Of a DNA stretch of 64,000 nt, positions 35,563 to 43,800 are shown piece by piece. The stretch comes from Dinoroseobacter sp. (GTDB taxonomy: Bacteria > Pseudomonadota > Alphaproteobacteria > Rhodobacterales > Rhodobacteraceae), in the NCBI GenBank assembly GCA_017643385.1, contig JAEPNN010000005.1, forward strand, positions 124,001-188,000, given 5' to 3'. Under the pieces are notes generated by a model. The model was not told the DNA's origin, did no database searches, and saw only the letters and a list, made by a program, of their open reading frames with translations. The translations under genes and the position numbers were made by a program. The first letter of the stretch is position 1; every line of letters begins with the position of its first letter.

Positions 35563-36954
35563 ATGTCAGACAACTTGCGCAAACGCATCCTAGGTTGGAT
35601 GATGTTCGACTGGGCAACGCAGCCTTTCTATACTCTGGTTCTGACGTTCGTGTTTGGCCCGTATTTCGTCTCGATCGCATCGGACGCGTTTTTATCGAGC
35701 GGCACACCAGAAGCGGCCGCAAAGGCGCAAGCGCAAGGCATGTGGTCTTGGGGCCAAACCGGTGCAAGTTTGGTGGTGGCAGCGCTTGCACCAATCGTGG
35801 GCGCGTTTGCCGATAATTCTGGACGGCGCATGCCCTGGATCTCGCTTTGTGCGGTCCTGTATTTGATTGGTACAATGATGCTCTGGATGACCTATCCAGA
35901 TGGTTCAACCCTTGTGTTGGCGCTGGTGGGCTTTGCGATTGCTTTCGTCGGTGCAGAGTTTGCTCTAATTTTCGTCAACTCAATGCTTCCAGGGCTTGGT
36001 GGACCGAAAGAAATTGGCAAAATCTCGGGCAATGCCTACGCGCTAGGATACGCGGGTGGGGTCCTGTCACTTTTCCTGATGCTGCTTTTAATCGCCGAAG
36101 GCGAGAACGGGAAAACATTACTTGGATTGGATCCGGCCTTCGGGCTGGTGGACGCAAGTGAGCGTGAAGGGACGCGGCTTGTGGGCCCTGTAACAGCCGT
36201 ATGGTTTGCCGTCTTCATGATACCGTTCTTCATGTGGGTGAAAGAACCACGCATTCCAGGATCGCCGGGAGGGATGGGAACAGCCCTGACCCAATTAGGG
36301 CGTACTCTGCGCAGCCTCCCCGAGCGCAAATCACTGTTTGCGTATCTGGGCGGCTCGATGCTCTATCGTGATGCGCTGGCAGCGCTTTATGGCTTCGGCG
36401 GGACGTATGCGGTTCTGGTGCTTGATTGGTCCATTACACAAGTGGGGATTTTTGGGATCGTTGGGGCGGTGACAGCCGGGATATTCTCGTGGTTGGGCGG
36501 AAAACTCGACAGTAGGATCGGGCCAAAACCGGTTATCTCACTATGCATTGTCATCCTGATTGTGCTTTGCATCGTGATCCTATCCATGAGCCGCGAGGCG
36601 TTCTTCGGCATACCGCTCGCAGAGGGATCGGGTCTGCCCGATCTGGTGTTCTACGTGTGTGGTGCAACCATTGGGGCTGCAGGGGGCGTGCTGCAATCGG
36701 CATCGCGGTCCATGATGGTACGACATGCTGATCCTGCCCGACCAACCGAGGCCTTTGGTATTTACGCACTTGCTGGGAAGGCCACAGCGTTCATTGGCCC
36801 ATTCCTGATTGGGGTGACCGTCGTGGCGACCGAGAATGCCCGTCTGGGTGCCGTTCCACTTATCTTCTTGTTTGCCATTGGTTTGGTATTGCTCATTTGG
36901 GTCGACCCTGAGGGCGACCAAACTCCGGCAGCGGATGGAGAGGTTGCTGCATGA
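35563..36954 (+). CDS. UMF1-type MFS transporter (Atg22-like)
   Basis: A 463-residue inner-membrane protein with about 12 hydrophobic helices. The opening FDWATQPFYTLVLTFVFGPYF and GAFADNSGRRMPWI motif (loop 2-3 signature of MFS) are hallmarks of the UMF1/Atg22 group, whose bacterial members may export amino acids or other metabolites; transport substrate unknown. The stop overlaps mepA by ATGA, so the two genes and the phytase-like gene form a coupled set. Confidence 0.88.
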   Translation: MSDNLRKRILGWMMFDWATQPFYTLVLTFVFGPYFVSIASDAFLSSGTPEAAAKAQAQGMWSWGQTGASLVVAALAPIVGAFADNSGRRMPWISLCAVLYLIGTMMLWMTYPDGSTLVLALVGFAIAFVGAEFALIFVNSMLPGLGGPKEIGKISGNAYALGYAGGVLSLFLMLLLIAEGENGKTLLGLDPAFGLVDASEREGTRLVGPVTAVWFAVFMIPFFMWVKEPRIPGSPGGMGTALTQLGRTLRSLPERKSLFAYLGGSMLYRDALAALYGFGGTYAVLVLDWSITQVGIFGIVGAVTAGIFSWLGGKLDSRIGPKPVISLCIVILIVLCIVILSMSREAFFGIPLAEGSGLPDLVFYVCGATIGAAGGVLQSASRSMMVRHADPARPTEAFGIYALAGKATAFIGPFLIGVTVVATENARLGAVPLIFLFAIGLVLLIWVDPEGDQTPAADGEVAA

Positions 36955-37847
36955 TGCGTTGGCTTGCAGTTGTCGTCTGTTTCTCGCTAGGCGCACCTGC
37001 ATCTGCACAATCCTTAGCCAACCAGCTGTTTGGTGCGTTGCGTGATGGTTCAAACCAGCAAGCGGAAGTGATTGGGGCTTACGCCAAAGGATGTCTGGCG
37101 GGTGGTGTGGAGCTGGCCGAAACCGGACCAACCTGGCAAGCAATGCGTCTGAGCCGTAACCGGAATTGGGGACATCCGGACCTGATCGCTTTCGTTCAGC
37201 GGCTGAGCCAGTCCGCTGTTACCGAGGCCGGCTGGCCAGGAATTTATGTCGGCGACATGAGCCAACCGCGTGGCGGGCCTATGACCAGCGGACACCAAAG
37301 CCATCAGTCGGGGCTGGATGTTGATATCTGGATGCTACGCCCAAATCGGCTGAACCTGACGCGCCGGGAACGCGAAAACCTATCGTCCATCTCAGTGCGC
37401 TCGGCAGACCAATCGCGGGTAAACGAAAACTTCACATATGGGCACATGGCCCTGCTGCGCGCCGCAGCGCTCGACCCGGCGGTGGACCGGATCTTTGTCA
37501 CCCCACCTGTAAAAATCGCAATGTGTAACGCCGAAGACGGCAATAAGGACTGGCTGCAAAAAATCCGGCCTCTGCAAGGACATCACTATCATTTTCATGT
37601 CCGGTTGAGATGCCCACGTGGCGACCGGAATTGCGAAACCCAGACGCCATCTGTAAGGGAGCTGTCAAAAGGCGGTAACGGATGTGACGCAAGCTTGAAT
37701 TGGTGGGTAACCACTTATTTGGAGTTGTTGCGTAATCCTCCGGAGCCCGATCCAAATACTCCCACTCCGCCGCCTCGAAGGGGCGCGCGCGATTACACAA
37801 TGGCAGATCTACCACGCCAATGCGCACAAGTGCTCGCCTCAAACTAA
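36951..37847 (+). CDS. mepA: penicillin-insensitive murein endopeptidase
   Basis: MepA is a zinc LAS metallopeptidase that cuts D-Ala-mDAP cross-links in the periplasm. The 298 residues begin with a signal peptide (RWLAVVVCFSLGAPASAQ) and contain the metal and catalytic motifs GGPMTSGHQSHQSGLDVDIWM near residues 104-124 (quoted here as GHQSHQSGLDVDIW) and HHYHFHVRLRCP near residue 210. Length fits the family (~270-300). Overlaps the upstream MFS gene by 4 bases and the downstream gene by 28 bases in another frame, which suggests strong translational coupling. Confidence 0.95.
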   Translation: MMRWLAVVVCFSLGAPASAQSLANQLFGALRDGSNQQAEVIGAYAKGCLAGGVELAETGPTWQAMRLSRNRNWGHPDLIAFVQRLSQSAVTEAGWPGIYVGDMSQPRGGPMTSGHQSHQSGLDVDIWMLRPNRLNLTRRERENLSSISVRSADQSRVNENFTYGHMALLRAAALDPAVDRIFVTPPVKIAMCNAEDGNKDWLQKIRPLQGHHYHFHVRLRCPRGDRNCETQTPSVRELSKGGNGCDASLNWWVTTYLELLRNPPEPDPNTPTPPPRRGARDYTMADLPRQCAQVLASN

Positions 37848-38710
37848 TTATCACCCTTTGCATCGGCTTCCCCTGCTTGGCAGCCGCGAATGCAGAACTG
37901 GTAGCAAGCCTGAACCTAAGCTCGGATGTCGAAGGGTTCGGTGGCTTTTCTGGCTTGGAAATCAGCGACGACGGCACCGAGATCACAGCCGTCTCTGATA
38001 AGGGCCGCATCATGCGTGGGCAAATTCTGCGCGATGCCAATGATAATCCTATTGGCGTAAGCGAAATGAGATTTGCTTACGTTCTTGGCCCGAATGGCGC
38101 GCGGATGCAGAAATGGCGCGAGGATGCTGAGGGTCTGGCGATTGATAATCGCGGCAGACTCTATGTGTCCTTCGAAGGCGAGCCCGGGCGTGTATGGCGA
38201 TATGATCGCTTTGGCGGTGCCGCGACAGAACTTCCACACGCTGCTTTCATGGATCAAATGCAGAAAAACTCTGGTCTTGAGGGGCTGGCAGTGGACCGCT
38301 CTGGCAGCCTGTTCTCACTGCCAGAAAGATCTGGGCAGTTGAACAGACCCTTTCCGGTTTGGCGGTATCGCAACGGACGGTGGGACCAGCCCTTTTCTGT
38401 GCCGCGCCATCCGCCGCATCTGACGGTTGGTCTGGATATTGGCCCTGACAATCGATTGTATTTGCTGGAACGACACTTTTCCGGCATTTCATTTCGGACC
38501 CGCATTCGACGCTTTGACGTTGTGGGGGATGAGCTGCAAAACGAACGCATTTTGTTGGACACGCCATCTGGAACCCACCTGAATCTTGAAGGGATTTCAG
38601 TATGGCGGGATGCAGATAACGTACTGCGTATCACGATGATAGCGGATGATAATTTCCGGTCTTTCCTAAATACGACGCTGGTAGAATACAGATTTCCCAG
38701 TTTGCCTTGA
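37820..38710 (+). CDS. esterase-like activity of phytase family protein (exported)
   Basis: A 296-residue predicted periplasmic protein of the 'esterase-like activity of phytase' family (Pfam Phytase-like). The signal peptide is RLKLIITLCIGFPCLAAANA. The body is a beta-propeller pattern: GFGGFSGLEISDDGTEITAVSDKGR near residue 40 (in part: FSGLEISDDG), EDAEGLAIDNRGRLYVSFEG and NSGLEGLAVDRSGSLFSLPE, each a propeller blade. Enzymatic activity of the family is mostly untested. The start lies inside the end of mepA (28-bp overlap), consistent with a UMF1-mepA-esterase operon. Confidence 0.85.
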   Translation: MRTSARLKLIITLCIGFPCLAAANAELVASLNLSSDVEGFGGFSGLEISDDGTEITAVSDKGRIMRGQILRDANDNPIGVSEMRFAYVLGPNGARMQKWREDAEGLAIDNRGRLYVSFEGEPGRVWRYDRFGGAATELPHAAFMDQMQKNSGLEGLAVDRSGSLFSLPERSGQLNRPFPVWRYRNGRWDQPFSVPRHPPHLTVGLDIGPDNRLYLLERHFSGISFRTRIRRFDVVGDELQNERILLDTPSGTHLNLEGISVWRDADNVLRITMIADDNFRSFLNTTLVEYRFPSLP

Positions 38711-38799
38711 CCCCAAGGTGTCGGTGGCGTTTAAGCGGCGCGTCCCGGCAAGACGTCGGGCCAAGTCTCCGACCACCTTGTAAAAACGGATCCAAATTT
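38711..38799 (+). promoter_or_regulatory. structured leader upstream of queuosine-precursor transporter, candidate riboswitch
   Basis: The 89 bases between the esterase stop and the transporter start form a long closing stem: 38714-38724 (CAAGGTGTCGG) pairs with 38769-38780 (CCGACCACCTTG) with one bulged C, 11 bp. Inside, GCGTC (38740-38744) can pair with GACGT (38752-38756). The 3' side is followed by TAAAAACGGATCC before the start codon. YhhQ-type transporter genes are often under preQ1 riboswitches, but I do not see the consensus of a known preQ1 class here. No T run for a terminator. Confidence 0.35.
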
Positions 38800-39417
38800 A
38801 TGACCCGCATTCACCTGCCCGGCATCATTGCCATGGCGGCCATCGTTGTCGCCTCTAACATTCTGGTCCAGTTTCTCTTTGGCAACTGGCTTACCTGGGG
38901 TGCATTCACCTACCCTATCGCCTTCTTGGTCACTGATGTGATGAACCGCGTATACGGAGCATCTGTGGCGCGCCGTGTTGTCTTTGTTGGCTTCATCGTT
39001 GGTGTGATCTGCTCACTGATCGGCACGCAGATCATGGGCGAGTTTGGCCCACTGGTCACGCTGCGCATCGCTGTCGGTTCCGGGGTCGCCTTCCTGACCG
39101 CGCAGTTGCTGGACGTCGCGATCTTTGACCGGCTGCGCGACGGGCGCTGGTGGACAGCCCCCCTGGCTTCAACGCTCATCGGTTCTACCGTGGACACGGC
39201 CTTGTTTTTCACTATCGCTTTTTCGGGCGCGCTGAGTTTTCTGGAGCCCGCAAATGATGTGTCCTGGGCGGGTGAAATGCTGCCGCTTCTTGGCGCGGGA
39301 CCCGTTTCGCCGCTTTGGGTTTCATTGGCGGTTGCAGATTGGGGCGTGAAACTGTCGCTTGCGTTGATTGCGCTGATTCCATTTCGCCTGATCGTTGAGC
39401 GTTTAAGGCCAAGTTGA
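38800..39417 (+). CDS. queuosine precursor transporter, VUT/YhhQ family
   Basis: A 205-residue inner-membrane protein with about six hydrophobic segments (IIAMAAIVVASNILVQFLFG, VVFVGFIVGVICSLIGTQIM and others). The YhhQ/VUT signature WGAFTYPIAFLVTDVMNRVYG is at residues 31-51 (quoted in part: YPIAFLVTDVMNR) and TLIGSTVDTALFFTIAF near residue 127. E. coli YhhQ imports preQ0/preQ1 for queuosine synthesis at tRNA position 34. Start 38800 is canonical. A structured leader precedes it; the wobble-modification genes trhO and mnmH are 4-6 kb downstream. Confidence 0.9.
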   Translation: MTRIHLPGIIAMAAIVVASNILVQFLFGNWLTWGAFTYPIAFLVTDVMNRVYGASVARRVVFVGFIVGVICSLIGTQIMGEFGPLVTLRIAVGSGVAFLTAQLLDVAIFDRLRDGRWWTAPLASTLIGSTVDTALFFTIAFSGALSFLEPANDVSWAGEMLPLLGAGPVSPLWVSLAVADWGVKLSLALIALIPFRLIVERLRPS

Positions 39418-39460
39418 CCGCCATTATTGGTACTGTCACCAAATTGTTGTGATTTTTCTT

Positions 39461-39490
39461 TTGACAAACACGATATCTGTGGCAGGCTAT
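39461..39490 (+). promoter_or_regulatory. candidate promoter of the short leader transcript
   Basis: A perfect -35 box TTGACA at 39461-39466. The best -10 is weak: GGCTAT at 39485-39490 with an 18-base spacer. Alphaproteobacterial housekeeping promoters often have poor -10 matches. The transcript would start near 39497, just before the small ORF's ribosome-binding site. Confidence 0.45.
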
Positions 39491-39523
39491 CCTTAACAGC
39501 AACCAATGAAAGGAGGTGATCCA

Positions 39524-39580
39524 GTGTCTAGAGAGGTATTGGAGAGAGGTGTCGGGACAGATCTGGAGGTATCCAGCTAG
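39524..39580 (+). CDS. 18-residue peptide ORF with perfect Shine-Dalgarno
   Basis: GTG-initiated ORF, product MSREVLERGVGTDLEVSS. The ribosome-binding site GGAGG ends 7 bases before GTG and is part of a 15-base perfect match to the 16S tail, far better than other genes in the window. An in-frame ATG at 39506 would include the Shine-Dalgarno itself and lacks one of its own. No run of regulatory codons (no Trp, His or Leu stretch) suggests amino-acid attenuation. I do not recognise the peptide. Confidence 0.45.
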   Translation: MSREVLERGVGTDLEVSS

Positions 39581-39659
39581 GGCAATCCTTGGCTGAAACG
39601 CCATCAGGTCGGGCTAAGATGACAACAGTCTAACCGGCCCCGCCTCCTAAGTTTTCTCG

Positions 39660-39690
39660 AAGGGTCGTCCGCAAGGGCGACCCTTTCGAT
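39660..39690 (+). terminator. intrinsic terminator, 11-bp stem with GCAA tetraloop
   Basis: AAGGGTCGTCC (39660-39670) pairs with GGGCGACCCTT (39675-39685, one G-T pair) around GCAA, followed by TCGATTT. It ends the putative short RNA and stands 15-20 bases before the DMT start codon, so it could also control entry into that gene. Confidence 0.75.
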
Positions 39691-39704
39691 TTGGATCTGT
39701 TCGA

Positions 39705-40559
39705 ATGCGCAACTCGGCTCTTCCATACGTTCTGCTGATCTCGTTAATGTGGGGATCAGGCTACGTTTTCCTAAAATCGCTGGATGCAGAACTGGCTCCG
39801 TTTTGGTTGACCACTCTGCGCCTTGGTTTGTGCGTGCCTGTATTGATCGTCGTTTGGGTGGCCTTCACGAATGAAAAGCTCAGCGATCTGCGCTGGCGTG
39901 ATGCCTTTGTCATTGCCACGACGAACGGATGGCTTCCCAACGTCTTGGCTGCAATGGCAGTGGAACGGCTACCTGCCGCCGAGGCCGGCATGTTGCATGC
40001 GCTGACGCCCGTATTCACAGGTGTGTTTGCAGCGCTTTTTCTCGTCGATGAACGTTTAACGAAAGGCATTCTTGCCGGTCTCGCCATCGGTTTTCTGGGT
40101 GTGGCGTTGATCGCATTCAGCGGCGAGGTTGGATCTGGCGATATGTTGGGACGGGCTCTGATGATCGGGGTCGCTTTGAGTTTCGCAGCGGGCTCGGTTT
40201 ATGCACGCGCCATCAAGACACGGACACCGGCGCTGTTGTCCGCAAGCCAATTGGCTATCGCGACCTGCATTGCCCTCGTGATCTCGACCGGTCTAGGAGA
40301 GGTAAAGACCTTCCCGGGTGATCCGACAAGCTGGTGGGCACTGTTGATGTTGTCGCTCTTCTCGACAGCCGCACCGGCAGTTCTGTTTCTGATACTGGTC
40401 CGGACCCACAAGGCCGTGCGCGTGGGCGGGGTGAGCTATCTGCAACCTGTTTGGGCGATTGTTCTTGGCTTCGCCCTTCTTGGGGAAACAGTGGCTCCGG
40501 TTCAGGGTATTGGACTTTTAACCGTGCTATGGGGTGTTTGGCTGGTTACAAAAGGGTAA
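39705..40559 (+). CDS. DMT superfamily (EamA) transporter
   Basis: A 284-residue inner-membrane protein with ten predicted helices in two EamA repeats (ALPYVLLISLMWGSGYVFLK opening the first; LSFAAGSVYARAIKTRTP opening the second). EamA proteins usually export amino acids or other small metabolites; no substrate can be read from sequence. The helix-loop ERLPAAEAGMLHALTPVFTG is typical. The start at 39705 has only a weak ribosome-binding site and lies just after a strong terminator, so expression may depend on read-through. It runs 23 bp into arfB. Confidence 0.9.
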   Translation: MRNSALPYVLLISLMWGSGYVFLKSLDAELAPFWLTTLRLGLCVPVLIVVWVAFTNEKLSDLRWRDAFVIATTNGWLPNVLAAMAVERLPAAEAGMLHALTPVFTGVFAALFLVDERLTKGILAGLAIGFLGVALIAFSGEVGSGDMLGRALMIGVALSFAAGSVYARAIKTRTPALLSASQLAIATCIALVISTGLGEVKTFPGDPTSWWALLMLSLFSTAAPAVLFLILVRTHKAVRVGGVSYLQPVWAIVLGFALLGETVAPVQGIGLLTVLWGVWLVTKG

Positions 40560-40582
40560 GTCGACTTGGGCCTGAATTTCAC

Positions 40583-41005
40583 ATGCTGAACGTCACGACA
40601 GAGATCACAATTGCGGATTGGGAGCTGACCGAGAGCTTTATGCGTGCCTCAGGTCCCGGCGGACAGAACGTGAATAAGGTTGCCACAGCCGTTGAACTAC
40701 GCTTCGAGGCCGAGCGCTCTCCCAATTTGACCCGTCCGGTGAAAACGCGGCTGAAAAAACTTGCGGGCAGACGCTGGACCCAGGACGGGGCGCTAATCCT
40801 GCAGGTTGATGAGACACGAAGCCAGTCGCGCAACAGAGAAATCGCGCGTCAAAGGCTGGCCGATCTGATCCGGAAGGCGACGATTGTTCCCAAGCGACGT
40901 ATCGCAACGAAACCTACGTTGGGATCAAAACGACGACGGCTTGAGGCAAAGACACAACGCGGACAAATCAAGGCGATGCGCGGACGTGTCAAAGATGACG
41001 ATTAG
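40583..41005 (+). CDS. arfB: peptidyl-tRNA hydrolase ArfB (alternative ribosome rescue)
   Basis: A 140-residue ArfB/YaeJ/ICT1-type protein that frees ribosomes stalled at mRNA ends by hydrolysing peptidyl-tRNA. The release-factor motif GPGGQNVNK places GGQ at residues 26-28, and the C-terminal tail is basic ([33 protein letters not shown]), as required for binding the empty mRNA channel. The start at 40583 is chosen because the GGQ domain begins right after it; the frame is open further upstream inside the DMT gene. Its stop overlaps the pncB stop (TTAG). Confidence 0.95.
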   Translation: MLNVTTEITIADWELTESFMRASGPGGQNVNKVATAVELRFEAERSPNLTRPVKTRLKKLAGRRWTQDGALILQVDETRSQSRNREIARQRLADLIRKATIVPKRRIATKPTLGSKRRRLEAKTQRGQIKAMRGRVKDDD

Positions 41006-42291
41006 ACGATGACCTCGACCCGTTCCTGTGCCCCAATATGGAACACCCGTTTGTAGCGATCGATCTGATCCTGAGGGCCCATGGCCTTGTTCGGGTTGTC
41101 GCTCAATTTCACAGTCGGGCGGCCATTTGCAGCAACCGCCTTGCACACCAATGAAAACGGCGCGAGGCCATCGTTTGGAACCAGGCCCCTGAAATCGTTC
41201 GTCAAAAGTGTGCCCCAACCAAAGGACACGCGCACTCGACCCGCGAATTGCGCGTGCAACTCTACGATTTTATCGACATCCAACCCGTCAGAGAAGATTA
41301 CCAGCTTTTCACGCGGATCTTCACCCCGGTCTTCCCACCACTTGATCGCGATCTCAGCACCAGTTGCTGGGTCACCGCTATCTATGCGGATGCCCGTCCA
41401 ACCCGCCAACCAATCTGGTGCCCCCTCGAGAAACCCCTGCGTGCCGTAGGTATCAGGAAGAATGATACGCAAATTACCGTCATGCTCTTCATGCCAATCG
41501 GCCAAAACATCATACGGTGCCGCAGCAAGCGCTTCATCGCCTTCGGCCAATGCAGCATAAACCATTGGCAACTCATGCGCATTCGTCCCGATCGCTTCAA
41601 CTTCGCGGCGCATGGCAATCAGACAGTTCGATGTGCCAACAAATTTTTCGCCTAGGCCTTCGATCATTGCCTGCACACACCAGTCCTGCCACATGAAAGA
41701 GTGACGACGCCGTGTGCCAAAATCGGCGATGCGCAGATCTTCTACGCTGCGTAACCGTTCCACCTTTTCCCAAAGCTTGGTCATCGCCCGTGCATAAAGC
41801 ACCTGAAGTTCAAACCGCCCCATGCGTGACAAGACGGCGCGTCCGCGAAGTTCCATCAAAACCGCAAGCGCGGGAATTTCCCAAAGCATTACCTCGGGCC
41901 AACTGCCTTCGAACGTCAGCTCGTATTGGTCGTCTTTCCTTTCCAGATGATACGGTGGCAGCCGGAGGTTTTCGAACCATTCCATAAAATCGGGGCGGAA
42001 CATCTGGCGCTTGCCATAAAACGTATTGCCCCTTAGCCAGGTGCTTTCACCACGACTAAGCGAAAGGCCACGAATGTGGTCCAGTTGCTCGCGCAATTCG
42101 CCTTCATCAACGAGATCAGCAAGTGGCAGTGTCTTGGTGCGATTAATCAGGCTGAAGGTCACCTGCGTATCGGGCTTATTGCGAAAGACCGACTGGCACA
42201 TCAACAGCTTGTAGAAGTCTGTATCGATCAGCGAACGCACGATCGGATCGATCTTCCATTTATGGTTATAAACGCGCGACGCGATATCCAT
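41002..42291 (-). CDS. pncB: nicotinate phosphoribosyltransferase
   Basis: PncB makes nicotinate mononucleotide from nicotinate and PRPP in NAD salvage. The 429-residue length is normal. Recognisable parts are [19 protein letters not shown] near residue 20, [14 protein letters not shown] near residue 190 with the catalytic-loop histidine region, [13 protein letters not shown] near residue 215, [11 protein letters not shown] near residue 277 and IRIDSGDP near residue 297. It acts directly on the product of pncA encoded at 43129, with a cysteine-cluster gene between them on the same strand. Confidence 0.95.
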   Translation of the reverse strand: MDIASRVYNHKWKIDPIVRSLIDTDFYKLLMCQSVFRNKPDTQVTFSLINRTKTLPLADLVDEGELREQLDHIRGLSLSRGESTWLRGNTFYGKRQMFRPDFMEWFENLRLPPYHLERKDDQYELTFEGSWPEVMLWEIPALAVLMELRGRAVLSRMGRFELQVLYARAMTKLWEKVERLRSVEDLRIADFGTRRRHSFMWQDWCVQAMIEGLGEKFVGTSNCLIAMRREVEAIGTNAHELPMVYAALAEGDEALAAAPYDVLADWHEEHDGNLRIILPDTYGTQGFLEGAPDWLAGWTGIRIDSGDPATGAEIAIKWWEDRGEDPREKLVIFSDGLDVDKIVELHAQFAGRVRVSFGWGTLLTNDFRGLVPNDGLAPFSLVCKAVAANGRPTVKLSDNPNKAMGPQDQIDRYKRVFHIGAQERVEVIV

Positions 42292-42350
42292 GCCAAGTTC
42301 CCTTTTCGCCGGGGACCTTAGAACAAACCAAGCTTGGTGCCTGCAAGTCC

Positions 42351-43127
42351 TTAGTGACCAAGTGCGCTAAGATACCCTTCGGTATTGCGCTTGCGCTCAT
42401 CATCCAACGAACGCGGATTGTGCCGTGCACGTTTTAAGGCTTCTGCCTCGCTGTCACCTTCCACAGCTGCCTGTGCGATTTCAGACATCCCGAATGTGTT
42501 CACCTTGGCAATGCCTTTCAGCGCAACCCGTGCAAGCGAATGCGCAACAAGATACGTGGTTTGTGCAGCCAGAACGCCAGGTCCATCGGCGTCTTGTTCC
42601 ATCGACACTTTCTCGCACGCCTGCGCACTGACAGACACGTAGCTACGACAAATCATCGGTCTTCGCTCATAAGCACGACAGGCGCGCGTTTCAGGATCTA
42701 ACGAGGGGCATGCTTTTGGATGCCACGACCGACCATCGCTTTGACCCGCCAATGGCGCGAGGGCCGTATATAAGGCTTTGGCTTCGTGTTCCGTGATCGT
42801 GCCGCCATCATCCCCAGTTAGAATGCAACAGAACGCGCAGCCCGCCGCACAAGCCAGACCTTGCGGCGTTCCACCTTGTTGCAGTTCAACCGCGGCAATG
42901 CCTGTCGCGGGCAATCCTTCCGCTAGCTCTTTGACGATCTGCGTGTAGGATTTCCCCTGCATAACGCTGGTGTCAAAATAGGTCAGCAAGATGGCCCGCG
43001 TCCGGTCCAGCACAGGTTTCGGCGTGCCTGGTACGCTGGCCGTCTCAAGGGCCTTGCGAAGCCCATCAAGGGTTCCTGCCCCGCGACCTGATGCCTTGGC
43101 CTGACGTCTGCGATCCGCGCGCGACAT
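42351..43127 (-). CDS. YkgJ family cysteine-cluster protein
   Basis: A 258-residue protein with a CxxxCxxC-type cluster: CAAGCAFCC near residue 95 and [24 protein letters not shown] near residues 140-163 (quoted in part: RRPMICRSY), the YkgJ/zinc- or iron-chelating domain. Function in the family is unknown; a metal or Fe-S site is likely. Start 43127 ([16 protein letters not shown]) sits two bases from the pncA stop (TGAGATG); the frame is open 23 codons farther inside pncA. It lies between pncA and pncB on the same strand, so a role near NAD salvage is possible but unsupported. Confidence 0.85.
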   Translation of the reverse strand: MSRADRRRQAKASGRGAGTLDGLRKALETASVPGTPKPVLDRTRAILLTYFDTSVMQGKSYTQIVKELAEGLPATGIAAVELQQGGTPQGLACAAGCAFCCILTGDDGGTITEHEAKALYTALAPLAGQSDGRSWHPKACPSLDPETRACRAYERRPMICRSYVSVSAQACEKVSMEQDADGPGVLAAQTTYLVAHSLARVALKGIAKVNTFGMSEIAQAAVEGDSEAEALKRARHNPRSLDDERKRNTEGYLSALGH

Positions 43128-43128
43128 C

Positions 43129-43725
43129 TCAGGAAAGCGTAACGCCGGCGGAAGACATTCCGTCTTGCGCGGCCTTGAGCGAGCCATCGAAATCAATCGC
43201 CCTGCAAAGATCCTGGCGTACCGTCACATTGAACCCCAGTTTAGCGGCATCCACGGCAGAATAGTTGACGCAGAAATCCGTGGCGAGCCCCACCAAGGTC
43301 AGCGTGTCGATCCCTCGGGTACGGCAATAGCCTTCCAGACCCGTCGGTGTGATATGATCGTTTTCAAAGAATGCCGAATAGCTGTCGATGTCAGGGTTAT
43401 ACCCTTTGCGAATGATCAGATCGGCGCGATCAACATTGAGGTCTTTGTGGAAAGAGGCGCCGTGAGATCCCTGAATACAATGATCCGGCCACAACACCTG
43501 CGGGCCATACGGAAAGTCGATGACACTCATGGGCGCCGCGCCATCATGTGAAGAGGCAAATGAAGAATGCCCTGCCGGATGCCAGTCTTGGGTCAGAAGA
43601 ACGGCATCATAATCAGCCATCAAAGCGTTGATCCCGGACACGATTTCGTCTCCCCCCGCAACTGCCAGGGCCCCTCCCGGGCAGAAGTCGTTTTGAACGT
43701 CGATAACAAGAAGGGCATGGGTCAT
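43129..43725 (-). CDS. pncA: nicotinamidase
   Basis: PncA deamidates nicotinamide to nicotinate in the cytoplasm, supplying pncB. The 198-residue isochorismatase-fold enzyme carries the catalytic Asp9 (LLVIDVQNDFCPGG), the metal-site motif DWHPAGHSSF, the catalytic lysine in IIRKGYNP and the nucleophilic cysteine in GLATDFCVNYSA. Upstream gene of a pncA-ykgJ-pncB set and divergent from trhO, with about 75 bp between starts. The pair pncA/pncB indicates a functional NAD salvage route from nicotinamide. Confidence 0.96.
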   Translation of the reverse strand: MTHALLVIDVQNDFCPGGALAVAGGDEIVSGINALMADYDAVLLTQDWHPAGHSSFASSHDGAAPMSVIDFPYGPQVLWPDHCIQGSHGASFHKDLNVDRADLIIRKGYNPDIDSYSAFFENDHITPTGLEGYCRTRGIDTLTLVGLATDFCVNYSAVDAAKLGFNVTVRQDLCRAIDFDGSLKAAQDGMSSAGVTLS

Positions 43726-43800
43726 TGCGGTGGCCTCCGGTCAATTTGCCCCGCACCCTAAGGCTTGCCGGGCCGAGCGCAACGGCGTATCTCGCGGCGC

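Larger units (their letters stand above)
39497..39690 (+). ncRNA. putative ~190-nt leader/small RNA carrying an 18-residue ORF
   Basis: Bounded by a TTGACA promoter and a GNRA-loop terminator. It contains a 15-nt perfect complement of the 16S rRNA 3' end (AAAGGAGGTGATCCA, 39509-39523) at the right spacing for GTG 39524, a short hairpin CTGGA-GGTA-TCCAG (39563-39576), and CGCCTCCT (39641-39648), which can pair over 8 bp with AGGAGGTG (39511-39518) and hide the ribosome-binding site. This may be an attenuating leader for the DMT gene that starts 15 bases after the terminator, or an independent small RNA. Transcript limits are inferred. Confidence 0.5.

Noticed and set aside
38711-38799. Classical preQ1-I or preQ1-II riboswitch
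   Set aside because: The short pseudoknot layout and A-rich tail of preQ1-I, and the preQ1-II pattern, are not visible; only a generic structured leader can be claimed.
39509-39523. Fragment of a 16S rRNA gene in reverse orientation
   Set aside because: The match stops at 15 bases, exactly the anti-Shine-Dalgarno tail, and is followed by a start codon at normal spacing; the next bases do not match 16S.
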